DNA of 33,512 nt from Methylococcales bacterium (GTDB lineage Bacteria > Pseudomonadota > Gammaproteobacteria > Methylococcales > Methylomonadaceae): the NCBI GenBank assembly GCA_028713055.1, contig JAQTOX010000013.1, positions 1 through 33,512 of the forward strand. The letters are read 5' to 3'. A program made the position numbers and the translations under genes. Positions 6,433-14,707 of this stretch are shown here, in pieces. The notes under the pieces were generated by a model. The model was not told the origin of the DNA. It saw only the letters and a program-made list of their open reading frames with translations, and did not search any database. Position 1 is the first letter of the stretch, and every line of letters starts with the position of its first letter.

Positions 6433-8034
6433 ATGCTGAGAATTACTGAATTAAAACTCCCACTCAATCACTCTGTTAGCGACATACAATCTGCTGTGCT
6501 TTATCGGCTAGGTGTCGATTTAAATGAATTTATTAGCTACAAAATTTTTCGTCAGGGTCACGATGCGCGAAAACGTGATGCAATTCAAATGGTTTACACT
6601 GTTGATGTGGACATAAAAAATGAGGCTGAAGTATTAGCGCGTTTTACCAATGACATTCACATTAGTTCAACGCCAAATACCGAATATCATTTACCACTAA
6701 ATATCGTGGCTCTCAATAAAGCTCGCCCAATCATTATCGGTTCTGGTCCATGCGGTTTATTAGCAACGTTGATTTTAGCGCAAATGGGTTTCAGACCTAT
6801 TATGTTAGAACGGGGTAAATCGGTTCGTGAACGCACCAAAGACACGTTTGCATTGTGGCGAAAAGGTAAATTTAATGCCGAATCAAATGTCCAATTTGGC
6901 GAAGGCGGCGCAGGCACTTTTTCCGATGGCAAACTTTACACTCAAATCAAAGACCCGAATTATTACGGTCGGAAAGTATTACAAGAATTCGTCAAAGCAG
7001 GCGCACCCGAAGAAATTTTATATTTAAGCAAACCTCATATTGGTACGTTTCGTTTGGTTTCGATGGTTGAACAAATTCGCGCCACTATTGAATCGTTGGG
7101 CGGCGAGATTCGTTTTGAACATCGTGTCGACGAATTACTCATTGAAAACGGACAAGTGCAAGGCGTGAAATTAGCGACGGGTGAAACGCTTGAAAGTCAG
7201 CATGTTGTTTTGGCAATTGGTCACAGCGCACGCGATACGTTTTCAATGTTGCAACGTAATGGTGTTTATATGGAAGCAAAACCCTTTTCGATGGGGTTTC
7301 GTATCGAACATCCACAATCATTGATTGACCAATGTCGTTTTGGTAGCCACGCCGGACATCCATTATTGGGTGCGGCAGATTATAAACTGGTGCATCACTG
7401 CAAAAATGGAAGATCGGTTTATAGTTTTTGTATGTGTCCAGGTGGTACAGTCGTTGCCGCAACGTCGGAAGCTGGTCATGTTGTCACTAACGGCATGAGC
7501 CAGTATTCACGTAACGAACGTAATGCCAATAGCGCAATCGTGGTTGGTATTACACCTGAAGTCGATTATCCGCAGCATGTTTTAGCGGGTGTAGATTTAC
7601 AGCGGCATTGGGAGCGACAAGCATTTTTGTTAGGTGGTGAAAATTACGCTGCTCCAGCACAATTAGTGGGTGATTTTTTGGCTGGACAAGCATCAACAAA
7701 ATTCGGAACTGTTGAACCGTCTTACACGCCGTCTGTTAAATTAGGAAATTTAAGTGCTGCCCTACCCGATTATGCGATTGCTGCTATTCGTGAAGCATTA
7801 CCCATGTTTGATAGAAAAATAAAAGGTTTTGCCATGCACGACGCACTGTTGACGGCAGTTGAAACGCGAACATCATCGCCTGTTCGAATTAAACGTAACG
7901 AGCAATTCCAGAGTTTAAATACCCTCGGTTTATATCCTGCTGGCGAAGGTGCCGGCTACGCGGGTGGTATTTTATCTGCGGCAATTGACGGCATTAAAGT
8001 TGCCGAAGCCGTGGCGCGTGCCATGCAAAGTTAG
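6433..8034 (+). CDS. FAD-dependent dehydrogenase (COG2509-type NAD(P)/FAD oxidoreductase)
   Basis: This is a predicted flavin-dependent oxidoreductase of the large, biochemically uncharacterised family often annotated as FAD-dependent dehydrogenase. The substrate is unknown. I place the start at the ATG at 6433, because MLRITELKLPLNHS is the usual N-terminus of the family; an upstream ATG at 6379 in frame would add 18 unusual residues. Length is then 533 residues. After a mixed N-terminal domain there is a Rossmann dinucleotide motif (IIIGSGPCGLLATL, about residues 98-111), ERGKSVRERTKDTFALW, and FGEGGAGTFSDGKLYT, which are typical of this family. Near the end, GLYPAGEGAGYAGGILSAAIDG matches the second FAD-contacting segment. 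No signal peptide is seen. A G/C-rich hairpin follows the stop. Confidence 0.9.
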   Translation: MLRITELKLPLNHSVSDIQSAVLYRLGVDLNEFISYKIFRQGHDARKRDAIQMVYTVDVDIKNEAEVLARFTNDIHISSTPNTEYHLPLNIVALNKARPIIIGSGPCGLLATLILAQMGFRPIMLERGKSVRERTKDTFALWRKGKFNAESNVQFGEGGAGTFSDGKLYTQIKDPNYYGRKVLQEFVKAGAPEEILYLSKPHIGTFRLVSMVEQIRATIESLGGEIRFEHRVDELLIENGQVQGVKLATGETLESQHVVLAIGHSARDTFSMLQRNGVYMEAKPFSMGFRIEHPQSLIDQCRFGSHAGHPLLGAADYKLVHHCKNGRSVYSFCMCPGGTVVAATSEAGHVVTNGMSQYSRNERNANSAIVVGITPEVDYPQHVLAGVDLQRHWERQAFLLGGENYAAPAQLVGDFLAGQASTKFGTVEPSYTPSVKLGNLSAALPDYAIAAIREALPMFDRKIKGFAMHDALLTAVETRTSSPVRIKRNEQFQSLNTLGLYPAGEGAGYAGGILSAAIDGIKVAEAVARAMQS

Positions 8035-8035
8035 G

Positions 8036-8078
8036 ACTTTGACATCCACCCCCGCCTAAAAAGCGGGGGATTCCTCAG
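8036..8078 (-). repeat. Solitary IS200/IS605-like right-end sequence (putative relic)
   Basis: Read on the minus strand, the sequence runs GAGGAATC, a G/C-rich hairpin with CTTTTTAG-type loop, then TGGATGTCAA. From memory this matches the common 3' end of tnpB-bearing IS200/IS605 elements, where a GGAATC-hairpin-GGATGTCA structure forms the element end and the scaffold of the guide-like RNA. No tnpA or tnpB lies nearby: the response regulator gene ends 7 bases beyond. It is therefore a relic, a short non-autonomous copy, or a convergent look-alike. Confidence 0.45.
8049..8069. terminator. G/C-rich hairpin between convergent genes
   Basis: CCCCCGC (8049-8055) pairs perfectly with GCGGGGG (8063-8069) around a CTAAAAA loop. 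It lies 14 bases after the FAD dehydrogenase stop and 15 bases before the end of the opposing five-gene operon, so it can act as a bidirectional terminator. Its sequence looks like an insertion-sequence end, suggesting co-option. Confidence 0.7.
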
Positions 8079-8084
8079 TGTAAA

Positions 8085-8489
8085 TCAAAAAAATTGTAAC
8101 TTGATAGGTCTTTTGCACATTTTCTGAATCGTCTCATACACCTTCTGTTGCTGAAATGGTTTTAATATATAGCCTTTTGCCCCTGCTTTTAACGCATTAA
8201 GTACCATTGCCTCCTGCCCATGTGATGTGACCATCACAATTCTTGCCTCAGGAAATTCGCCCATAATCGCTTGCGTCGCCTCAATGCCATCCATTTCTGG
8301 CATCGTAATATCCATCGTGACTACATCAGGTTTGCAAATTTTATAAGCTTCGACCGCTTCTTTGCCATTTGCCGCTGTCTGAATAACTCTATATCCCAAC
8401 CCGTCTAACAGCATACTCAGTTTTTTAACAATAATTGGTGAATCATCAACTACTAAAATATCAAGTACCGTATTATTCAAAATATCCAT
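8085..8489 (-). CDS. CheY-like response regulator, last gene of the pqqE operon
   Basis: This is a single receiver domain of 134 residues. The start at 8489 is chosen because the preceding GTGAGGACATG gives a GAGG box 5 bases before this ATG; an in-frame start at 8543 would overlap the upstream gene by 38 bases. D15, D16 and phosphoacceptor D60 (VVTMDITMPEMDG) are present, with the VTSHG switch threonine/serine region and YILKPF lysine. There is no DNA-binding or enzymatic output domain, so it likely acts by protein contact or as a phosphate sink. It follows the CheX-like gene by 16 bases, and the kinase two genes upstream is its natural phosphodonor. A short KRPIKLQFF tail ends the protein. 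Confidence 0.93.
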   Translation of the reverse strand: MDILNNTVLDILVVDDSPIIVKKLSMLLDGLGYRVIQTAANGKEAVEAYKICKPDVVTMDITMPEMDGIEATQAIMGEFPEARIVMVTSHGQEAMVLNALKAGAKGYILKPFQQQKVYETIQKMCKRPIKLQFF

Positions 8490-8505
8490 CATGTCCTCAC
8501 TGTAT

Positions 8506-9015
8506 TCAAAAAACTGTATCAAATAGCTCTTGCGAACCCACAAGACTAATCGTCATACCGCCCAATGGCGTACTTAAACTCTGCGCGTAAAACATTTTAC
8601 ATTTCATAGCTCGAATTACGTTTACATCTTTTAAAATTCGCGGCGGCGTAATGCTGATGCCATTTTTATCGAGTCTCAATAAATCTATGGTCGAATGCCC
8701 TAGAACAGTGTTAATCACGTCCCCTGCGGCGGCTTTACGATACGTTTCAACTTCGTGATCTTCAATACTTAACCCATCTATCATTTTACGATAAATCGCG
8801 TTAATTAAAGACGCTTCAAAACTAAAAACCACCAATAGATTTATTTTTCCCCCCATAATAATAACTACCGTCATATCAAGCAAAACAAGCGCATCTAATT
8901 TTCCACTGACACTGTTGCATTCAGTAGTTTCAATTCCGAATTCGCTTTTAAAATACGCGTATGTCCTTTTTGTTACTGATTCCATGACTTCAATAATGAG
9001 TTGTTTTTCTGACAC
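8506..9015 (-). CDS. CheX-like domain protein (putative CheY-phosphate phosphatase or adaptor)
   Basis: This 169-residue cytoplasmic protein has the CheX/CheC-type pattern. CheX proteins speed loss of phosphate from CheY-like receivers, using a glutamate and an asparagine four positions apart. Here the matching helix reads AAAGDVINTVLGH, with D99 and N102, so the usual glutamate is replaced by aspartate. The later ISITPPRIL segment matches the conserved TP strand. The start is GTG at 9015, supported by AGAGG about 7 bases upstream. It sits between a CheA-like kinase gene (26-base gap) and a CheY-like gene (16-base gap), exactly the partners expected. Activity as a phosphatase is uncertain because of the E-to-D change. 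Confidence 0.75.
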   Translation of the reverse strand: MSEKQLIIEVMESVTKRTYAYFKSEFGIETTECNSVSGKLDALVLLDMTVVIIMGGKINLLVVFSFEASLINAIYRKMIDGLSIEDHEVETYRKAAAGDVINTVLGHSTIDLLRLDKNGISITPPRILKDVNVIRAMKCKMFYAQSLSTPLGGMTISLVGSQELFDTVF

Positions 9016-9041
9016 CCTAAACCTCTTTGTTTAATTTTTTT

Positions 9042-11240
9042 TTATTGTAATGGTAAGGTAAATAAGAATTGTGTCCCTTGTCCGACAACTGTTTTAACTG
9101 TCAAATCGCCGCCTATATTTTTCGTTTCATTTAACACTGCCGCTAAACCTACACCGCGTCCTGCTAATTCTGTCACTTCTTGTTGTGTACTGACATTGTC
9201 CATAAAAATGAATTTGATGATTTCTTCATCTGAAAACGCTGCAACTTCATCAGCAGTATAAATTCCTGCTGTGATAACTTTTTCACGCAACGCTTCAAGA
9301 TTGATTCCCGCACCATCATCTGCAATCGTTAATTTAATTGCATCGCCGACAATAGCAACGTAACAAGTAATTTTTCCCACCTCATCTTTATCCATTTCCC
9401 AACGCACTTCAGGACTTTCGATACCATGCGCCACCGTGTTGCGAAACACATGAACCAATGAACGCAAAAATGCCTGATAAGCACACGGATCTATCCAAAT
9501 ATCCGAACCGCCTTTCACCACAATCGGCGCGACTTCTTTTTCCATCCGTTCAGCTGCTTGTTGAACTAGCCCATTAAATCCCATTAGCACATCTTTAAAT
9601 GACACTTTGCGTAGCGTACTGATTTCATTGAGTAGTTTTCTCACCTCTGAAATCGACGTATCGACCGCTTCGCCACACAATAAACGATAAGCAAGTTTTT
9701 CCATTTGCAACGCCTGTTCGCAGGTCAAAACGATGCTTTCGCCATGAGCAAGGAATTTATCGCCAAGGGCTTTAGACAAGATAGAAAGATCTTCATTAAA
9801 AGGAATTTGAAGCATGCCTGATGAAATAATATCTGTAATTTGCTGATATGTGAGTGTATCGCCCAGCGTAAGCAAGTTTGATAAATGGCTTTCAATTTCA
9901 TGCAGAATTTTTGGTGTATTCGGAAAACTAAATTGGTTCAATAAACCTTTGTAAGTATGAATTTCGCGGTAAAGTTCTTTCGCCAGTATTTGTGGTGACA
10001 TTGAATCGCTTAACATTTGTGGCAATTCTTGGGATAAAAACTTGCGGAAGGCTTCAACAAGATCAAAGAAATTGCGACTATCGGAAATTGCTAAAACAAT
10101 CAATTCAAGATGCAGACGTTCTTTGTCCAACATCGCCGCAATCTGTCGTTCTTGCGTAATATCGGTTAAAACGACCATGAATTTATCGTGTTCGAGAATT
10201 TTATATTCGGCTTTCAGAATTAGCTCGTTGTGTTGGATTTCTGCCGGCAACAACGACAACATATTTTCACGCACAAATTCGTCAGTCTCATTTTGCACCG
10301 ATGAAATAATCGTATTGAACAAATCAGTTTTCGTTTTATCGTCATGAAAAAATACCTCGGCGGCATATTTACCTGCTGGAATCTCCCCCAACATACTTTC
10401 ACAAGCACGACTGTATTCGTTATCGATAATTAAATTCGTACCAAAAGACAAAAATCCTTGCCCTGAATTATCAAGTAAACTCCTGAAATCTTTGTTGGCA
10501 CGTTCCAATTCGGTGGTCATAGCGCGAATAAAATTCATCAATCGAAACACAAATGGCAATGTAATTAGAATAACAACCAGCGATGCAATAAAAATAGTGA
10601 AAATATATTGCAGTTGATGCTCTCGAATACTTTTTGCAGACACATCAATTCCGACAACAGCATCAAGCTTACCTGAAGATGTAAAAATAGGCGCATAAGC
10701 CGACAACCAGACTCCCCAATCATCCGTATAAATTTCAGGTTCAATATGTATTTCATTATTTTCGGGTGTTGCATTAAAAACACTGGCAAATTCTTCTGTG
10801 ATTTCCTCGCTGGGATAAATATCACCCGTCGCATTTACATCTTTTTTTGAACCATCGACGACAAAAACAAAATTTCCGTTATCCAATTTTCGCATGGTAT
10901 AGGCATTGGCGATTTCTGTGCCGTGTTCACGCATATCCCATAATTTACTTACCAATTTGATGTATGACTCTTTTGTATCATCTTCAACCGTTTGAATTTT
11001 GCTGTGCAAATCACCATCAATTTCTTTAGCCATCATCGTGACGACATCGTGGATTCTTAAACGTAATTCGTCTCGCAAAAATCGATCGACTTGAATGGAC
11101 GTTACAACGGTTAAAATCAAAATTCCCATCATCGTTAACCCGCAAAGCGAATAGGTTATTGATGTGACAGTATATTTTTTGGTCTTTGCTGTTTTATTGC
11201 GGCGAGGAACTTTTTGAATGTCTGCGGGTATTTTTTTCAT
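9042..11240 (-). CDS. Membrane-bound CheA-like sensor histidine kinase with Hpt domain
   Basis: Predicted inner-membrane sensor kinase of 732 residues. The start is the ATG at 11240; a longer frame to 11333 would run into the preceding gene. Order of parts: basic cytoplasmic N-terminus; membrane segment (about 28-48); an extracytoplasmic domain of about 160 residues resembling a Cache/PDC sensor (YTDDWGVWLSAYAPIF, VVGIDVSAKSI); a second membrane segment (about 211-232); a PAS-like region; an Hpt-like helix bundle with REIHTYKG (H428); then a CheA-type ATPase with N601 (FRNTVAHGIE), DDGAGIN and GRGVGLAAVL. There is no classical DHp H-box, and no CheW-like domain at the end. It likely phosphorylates its own H428 and then the CheY-like protein encoded two genes downstream. 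The ligand is unknown. Confidence 0.88.
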   Translation of the reverse strand: MKKIPADIQKVPRRNKTAKTKKYTVTSITYSLCGLTMMGILILTVVTSIQVDRFLRDELRLRIHDVVTMMAKEIDGDLHSKIQTVEDDTKESYIKLVSKLWDMREHGTEIANAYTMRKLDNGNFVFVVDGSKKDVNATGDIYPSEEITEEFASVFNATPENNEIHIEPEIYTDDWGVWLSAYAPIFTSSGKLDAVVGIDVSAKSIREHQLQYIFTIFIASLVVILITLPFVFRLMNFIRAMTTELERANKDFRSLLDNSGQGFLSFGTNLIIDNEYSRACESMLGEIPAGKYAAEVFFHDDKTKTDLFNTIISSVQNETDEFVRENMLSLLPAEIQHNELILKAEYKILEHDKFMVVLTDITQERQIAAMLDKERLHLELIVLAISDSRNFFDLVEAFRKFLSQELPQMLSDSMSPQILAKELYREIHTYKGLLNQFSFPNTPKILHEIESHLSNLLTLGDTLTYQQITDIISSGMLQIPFNEDLSILSKALGDKFLAHGESIVLTCEQALQMEKLAYRLLCGEAVDTSISEVRKLLNEISTLRKVSFKDVLMGFNGLVQQAAERMEKEVAPIVVKGGSDIWIDPCAYQAFLRSLVHVFRNTVAHGIESPEVRWEMDKDEVGKITCYVAIVGDAIKLTIADDGAGINLEALREKVITAGIYTADEVAAFSDEEIIKFIFMDNVSTQQEVTELAGRGVGLAAVLNETKNIGGDLTVKTVVGQGTQFLFTLPLQ

Positions 11241-11277
11241 GAGAAATACTTCGATTTTGTAGTTCGAAAAATGTGGA

Positions 11278-12669
11278 TTAAAACGTAAACGTGGCAGTGA
11301 GGAAACCTTGTAACCAAACTTTGTTACCCTCACCTAAATATTGTTTACTTGCTGCACTGGGTACAAACGCTTCGAGACCTGTTGAAAATTCTAACGCATC
11401 ACTAAATTCCCAATCTGCCAATAAATTCACTTCATTACCATAATTTGCCGAAGTCAGTGCAAAGGCAGCAGGATTTACAAATGTAAAATTGATGTAAATT
11501 AAATTGAGCGTGACGCTTTCAACCGGAGTCACAATGAGTCTGCCGACGTGTGTAACTAAATTGGAATTATCTAGCATCCATTCCCCCGTAATTTCGCCCT
11601 GGAACCATGTTCCCCACGTTCCAAAACCAGGTGACATACTGTCAAAACCTTCGCCTTGAATCGCGTAACGGTAACTTATTGCGGGTTGCCAAAATAAATC
11701 TTCACGCTTGTATTCAATTTGCCCGAAACCACCAGACGCATGAATTTTTGTTTTATCAATGAATTCGGTTGTAGCAATTTTGGTTGAATTGATTTGATAG
11801 GCGTATTCCGTACTGATAGTAAAATTTTCCAATGGCGAAAATTCAACTCGCGCATTGTAAGTATCGTTATCTAACCCTTGTTTACCGAGTGAATCGGTTG
11901 AACCGTCGTCATGCAGAGAACGTTTATTGCCAGTTTTAATGTAACTTAAAGCGAAATGGGTGCTATCCGAATACGCATATTCAAGGTTTGCGCCTTGATA
12001 ACTTCTTTTTTCGGCGGGATTAAGCGGTCGCGTTTCTAAATAAAAACCTTCTAATTTTATGGCTTCAAAATTAAATCGTCCAAGTATCGTATTGTTAAAA
12101 GCGGTTCGCGGATTTATCCAACCCGCGCCACGATTACCGCCATTATCTGCCCCGTAATTTAATAAAAAGCCAGAACCTAATTTATAGTTTTGTCTGCCAC
12201 CAGATAAATCAACGGTAATTTTTTCATCTTCGTCCAATAATTTCCCCGACTTCCAGCCTAAATATAATTCTTCCGTTTTATTTTTATAATGATAGTTATC
12301 ATAACGTCCTAGAGTGGTGTAATCGGTTTCTTGAAGATACATATCAACACCTTTTTGCGTATAACCCGATGGATCATGCCCTAGCGTGCTGCTATAAACA
12401 TAACTAAAACCACCGTACAGTTTGCTGTCGTTAAATAAATTTAACGACGCATTTAAATACGGTTTTGCACTAAGTTCCCAAAAATAATCGGTGAGATTCG
12501 CTTTCGCAGCCCCCCCCGCTTGATTATTAACATCCCCGAATATCGCCGTTTGAATTTGTAAACCGGCTGACAATTCACCATGATCACCTTCGTAAAATGA
12601 ATAGTCGGCACTCGCAATGGTTGTAAAAACCGTGATGAAAATACCGACGAAAATACGACGGTTAATCAC
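11278..12669 (-). CDS. Outer-membrane beta-barrel protein (porin-like, alginate-export-type)
   Basis: Predicted outer-membrane barrel of 463 residues. It starts with a signal peptide (MINRRIFVGIFITVFTTIASA, cleavage probable before D22) and ends in ATFTF, the C-terminal phenylalanine expected by the BAM assembly machinery. Between them are many alternating strands rich in Tyr, Gly and Asn, with tyrosine/aromatic girdles typical of substrate-specific porins or the alginate-export family. The start is GTG and overlaps the last 8 bases of pqqE, so translation is probably coupled. What crosses the barrel is not evident. Coupling to pqqE hints at a PQQ-related, peptide or alcohol substrate, but this is inference. 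The sensor kinase follows after 37 bases. Confidence 0.85.
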   Translation of the reverse strand: MINRRIFVGIFITVFTTIASADYSFYEGDHGELSAGLQIQTAIFGDVNNQAGGAAKANLTDYFWELSAKPYLNASLNLFNDSKLYGGFSYVYSSTLGHDPSGYTQKGVDMYLQETDYTTLGRYDNYHYKNKTEELYLGWKSGKLLDEDEKITVDLSGGRQNYKLGSGFLLNYGADNGGNRGAGWINPRTAFNNTILGRFNFEAIKLEGFYLETRPLNPAEKRSYQGANLEYAYSDSTHFALSYIKTGNKRSLHDDGSTDSLGKQGLDNDTYNARVEFSPLENFTISTEYAYQINSTKIATTEFIDKTKIHASGGFGQIEYKREDLFWQPAISYRYAIQGEGFDSMSPGFGTWGTWFQGEITGEWMLDNSNLVTHVGRLIVTPVESVTLNLIYINFTFVNPAAFALTSANYGNEVNLLADWEFSDALEFSTGLEAFVPSAASKQYLGEGNKVWLQGFLTATFTF

Positions 12670-13792
12670 CTAAATATCCGCGTACATTTTTACTATTCCG
12701 AAAAACGAGCGGTTTTTCATTCTCCGATAATGCCGAAATTCGTGCCGTGGCAATTAAATCGTCAATGACATGATGTTGCGGCGATTTACTACATACTGGA
12801 TCAGTCGCACTCGCATCACCCGTCAGCAAATAGGCTTGGCAACGACAACCGCCGAAATCTTTTTCTTTTTCATCGCAACTGCGACACGGCTCTTGCATCC
12901 ATTCAAAACCACGAAAGAAATTAAACGCTTTCGAATCATTCCAAATTTCAGAAACACTAAAATCATTCACATTCGGACATTTAAAATTTGGCAATTCACG
13001 TGCTGAATGACACGGTAACGCCATCCCATCTGGAGCAATTGTTAAAAACGTCGTCGCCCAACCGTTCATACAGGCTTTCGGACGGTCTTCGTAAAAGTCT
13101 GGAACGACGTAATAAATTTTCATTTTCCCCGCGACTTGTTCTTTGAATGCCTGGGCAATCGCTTCGGCAGTTTCAAATTGCTCTTTGGTTGGTAATAGCA
13201 AATCTCGATTGATATGCGCCCAACCGTAGTATTGTGTATTGGCGAGTTCTAAATAATCTGCGCCAAGTGATTCAGCCATCGCTAAAATTTCAGGCATTTG
13301 ATGAATGTTTTCACGATGAATCACAACGCACAACACCATCGGATAACCGTGTTTTTTCACCAATCGCGCCACATTTTGTTTGTGTTCAAACGACGCGGTA
13401 CCGGCAATATGGTCGTTTAATTCTTGTGAACTGGCTTGGATACTGACTTGAATATGGTCTAAACCAGCGGTTTTGAGTTGCACAATTTTTTCTTCGGTTA
13501 AACCATAACCTGATGTAATCAGATTCGAGTAATAACCCAACTCACGTGCATGTTGAACTAATTCAACCAAATCGGGGCGTGTAAGCGGTTCGCCACCCGA
13601 AAAACCAAGTTGAACTGCCCCCATTTTTCGTGCTTCCGTTAAAACACGTTTCCAGTCGTCGGTGCTAAGTTCGTTTTTATATGCCGTGTAATCCAGAGGA
13701 TTCGAGCAATACGGACATTGCAACGGACAAGAATAAGTTAATTCCGCCAACAACCAACGCGGAGGTGTATTTGTTTTTTGTAATTCAGTCAT
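12662..13792 (-). CDS. pqqE: PqqA peptide cyclase, radical SAM protein PqqE
   Basis: PqqE joins a glutamate and a tyrosine of the PqqA peptide by a carbon-carbon bond, the first step of pyrroloquinoline quinone synthesis. The 376-residue protein has the radical SAM cluster motif C22-C26-C29 (SCPLQCPYCSNP) and the SAM-binding GFSGGEPLTRPDL. It also has an auxiliary iron-sulfur (SPASM-type) region: ACMNGWATTF, LPCHSAREL, and the run CRSCDEKEKDFGGCRC with the later DPVC. All of this is specific to PqqE rather than to other SPASM proteins. It is normally the last gene of pqqABCDE. Here no pqqA, B, C or D is in the window, and the gene starts a different operon. A PqqD partner would have to be encoded elsewhere. 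Confidence 0.93.
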   Translation of the reverse strand: MTELQKTNTPPRWLLAELTYSCPLQCPYCSNPLDYTAYKNELSTDDWKRVLTEARKMGAVQLGFSGGEPLTRPDLVELVQHARELGYYSNLITSGYGLTEEKIVQLKTAGLDHIQVSIQASSQELNDHIAGTASFEHKQNVARLVKKHGYPMVLCVVIHRENIHQMPEILAMAESLGADYLELANTQYYGWAHINRDLLLPTKEQFETAEAIAQAFKEQVAGKMKIYYVVPDFYEDRPKACMNGWATTFLTIAPDGMALPCHSARELPNFKCPNVNDFSVSEIWNDSKAFNFFRGFEWMQEPCRSCDEKEKDFGGCRCQAYLLTGDASATDPVCSKSPQHHVIDDLIATARISALSENEKPLVFRNSKNVRGYLGD

Positions 13793-14068
13793 TTTGGTTT
13801 CAGTGTTTTGGGATTAAAAAATACTGCGACTCAACTTTTAGTGGCTGACGCAATGGTTTTACTGGCTAATCTGTTGATGATAACCGAAAAATGAAGCCTA
13901 TGCTTACGATTCAAATCCATTACTTTTAAACAAGGGAGTAGGGCTTTTTTGTTATACTTCGCACCTCGATTACGGGGCTTTCTCTACATTGCACCACGCA
14001 CGTTAGAATCAAATTGCACTAAAACTGCAAAACACCTTTTACTTTTCACCAACTTATAAGAATAAAAA
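13793..14068. promoter_or_regulatory. Divergent intergenic region, pqqE / YcxB-like gene
   Basis: These 276 bases separate the pqqE operon from a rightward gene and should hold both promoters. TATACT at 13953-13958 is a possible -10 element for the rightward gene, without a good -35. I searched the minus strand for a small pqqA-like frame (a start followed by tryptophan, and an E-x3-Y motif) and found none. No terminator-like hairpin is evident. Confidence 0.35.
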
Positions 14069-14599
14069 ATGTTTGAAATTGAATACGAATTCCGCGAAGA
14101 AGATTTAATCCACTTTAATGAAGTGCAATTTACCCGTAATGAAGACATCCAAAGCAACATCCGCAAAAACCGTTGGATTGTGCCAGCCGTGATGGCATTG
14201 ATTGGTGGGTTTTATTATTTTTATTATGGCGATCAAAATTCTGCCGCCTATATTCTTGTGATTGCCATGTTATGGGGTTGGTTATCGCCAAAAGTGATGA
14301 TGCTTGATTTACGTCGTCAGATTCTCGCTAACTATACCCACAAAGAAAAAAACGCGATGTTTGGCACTTACACGCTAACCATTGACCCTGAACAACCTCA
14401 GTATTTATTAGAAAAGTCACCCAGCGGTAAACATAAAATGTTGTGGTCGGATTTGGTGCGTGTCGAATACAGCAAGCATTACGTCTACATTTATATCAGT
14501 TTAGCGACGGCGTTAGTGATTCCCATCGAAACAGTCAAAAGTGGTGACGTGAAAGCGTTTGCTAAACAAGCTGAACAAATGATTGAACGGGCGGCGTAA
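14069..14599 (+). CDS. YcxB-like membrane protein
   Basis: This 176-residue protein has two close membrane segments (about residues 36-52 and 57-74) after a short cytoplasmic N-terminus beginning MFEIEYEFREEDLIHF. The remainder is a cytoplasmic beta-rich domain with GTYTLTID, MLWSDLVRVEYSKHYVYIYIS and a final VIPIETV segment. This layout, with a transmembrane hairpin followed by the w-x-d-l and y-i-y strands, matches YcxB-like (PF14317-type) proteins, whose function is unknown. It is transcribed divergently from pqqE, and a weak hairpin follows. I see no functional link to the neighbours. Confidence 0.75.
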   Translation: MFEIEYEFREEDLIHFNEVQFTRNEDIQSNIRKNRWIVPAVMALIGGFYYFYYGDQNSAAYILVIAMLWGWLSPKVMMLDLRRQILANYTHKEKNAMFGTYTLTIDPEQPQYLLEKSPSGKHKMLWSDLVRVEYSKHYVYIYISLATALVIPIETVKSGDVKAFAKQAEQMIERAA

Positions 14600-14616
14600 A
14601 AACTTAAATTTTAAAA

Positions 14617-14642
14617 GGTGGGCGCAAATTTATGCACTCACC
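14617..14642 (+). terminator. Possible terminator after YcxB-like gene
   Basis: GGTGGGCGCA and TGCACTCACC can form a 10-pair stem with one G-T pair and one mismatch around a short A/T loop, 18 bases after the stop. An A/T-rich stretch with TTTT follows some bases later. It is a weak candidate. Confidence 0.35.
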
Positions 14643-14707
14643 GTCTATATAATTTTCAAACACACAACTACTTTGTCTAATACAACGTTTTAAAACGAGA
14701 GAATTTT

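Noticed and set aside
11241-11333. N-terminal extension of the membrane kinase up to 11333
   Set aside because: It overlaps the end of the barrel gene by 56 bases, adds 31 residues without a family pattern, and ATG 11240 gives a normal cytoplasmic N-terminus before the first membrane segment.
13793-14068. Possible pqqA upstream of pqqE
   Set aside because: No short minus-strand frame with the E-x3-Y motif was found in the intergenic region.
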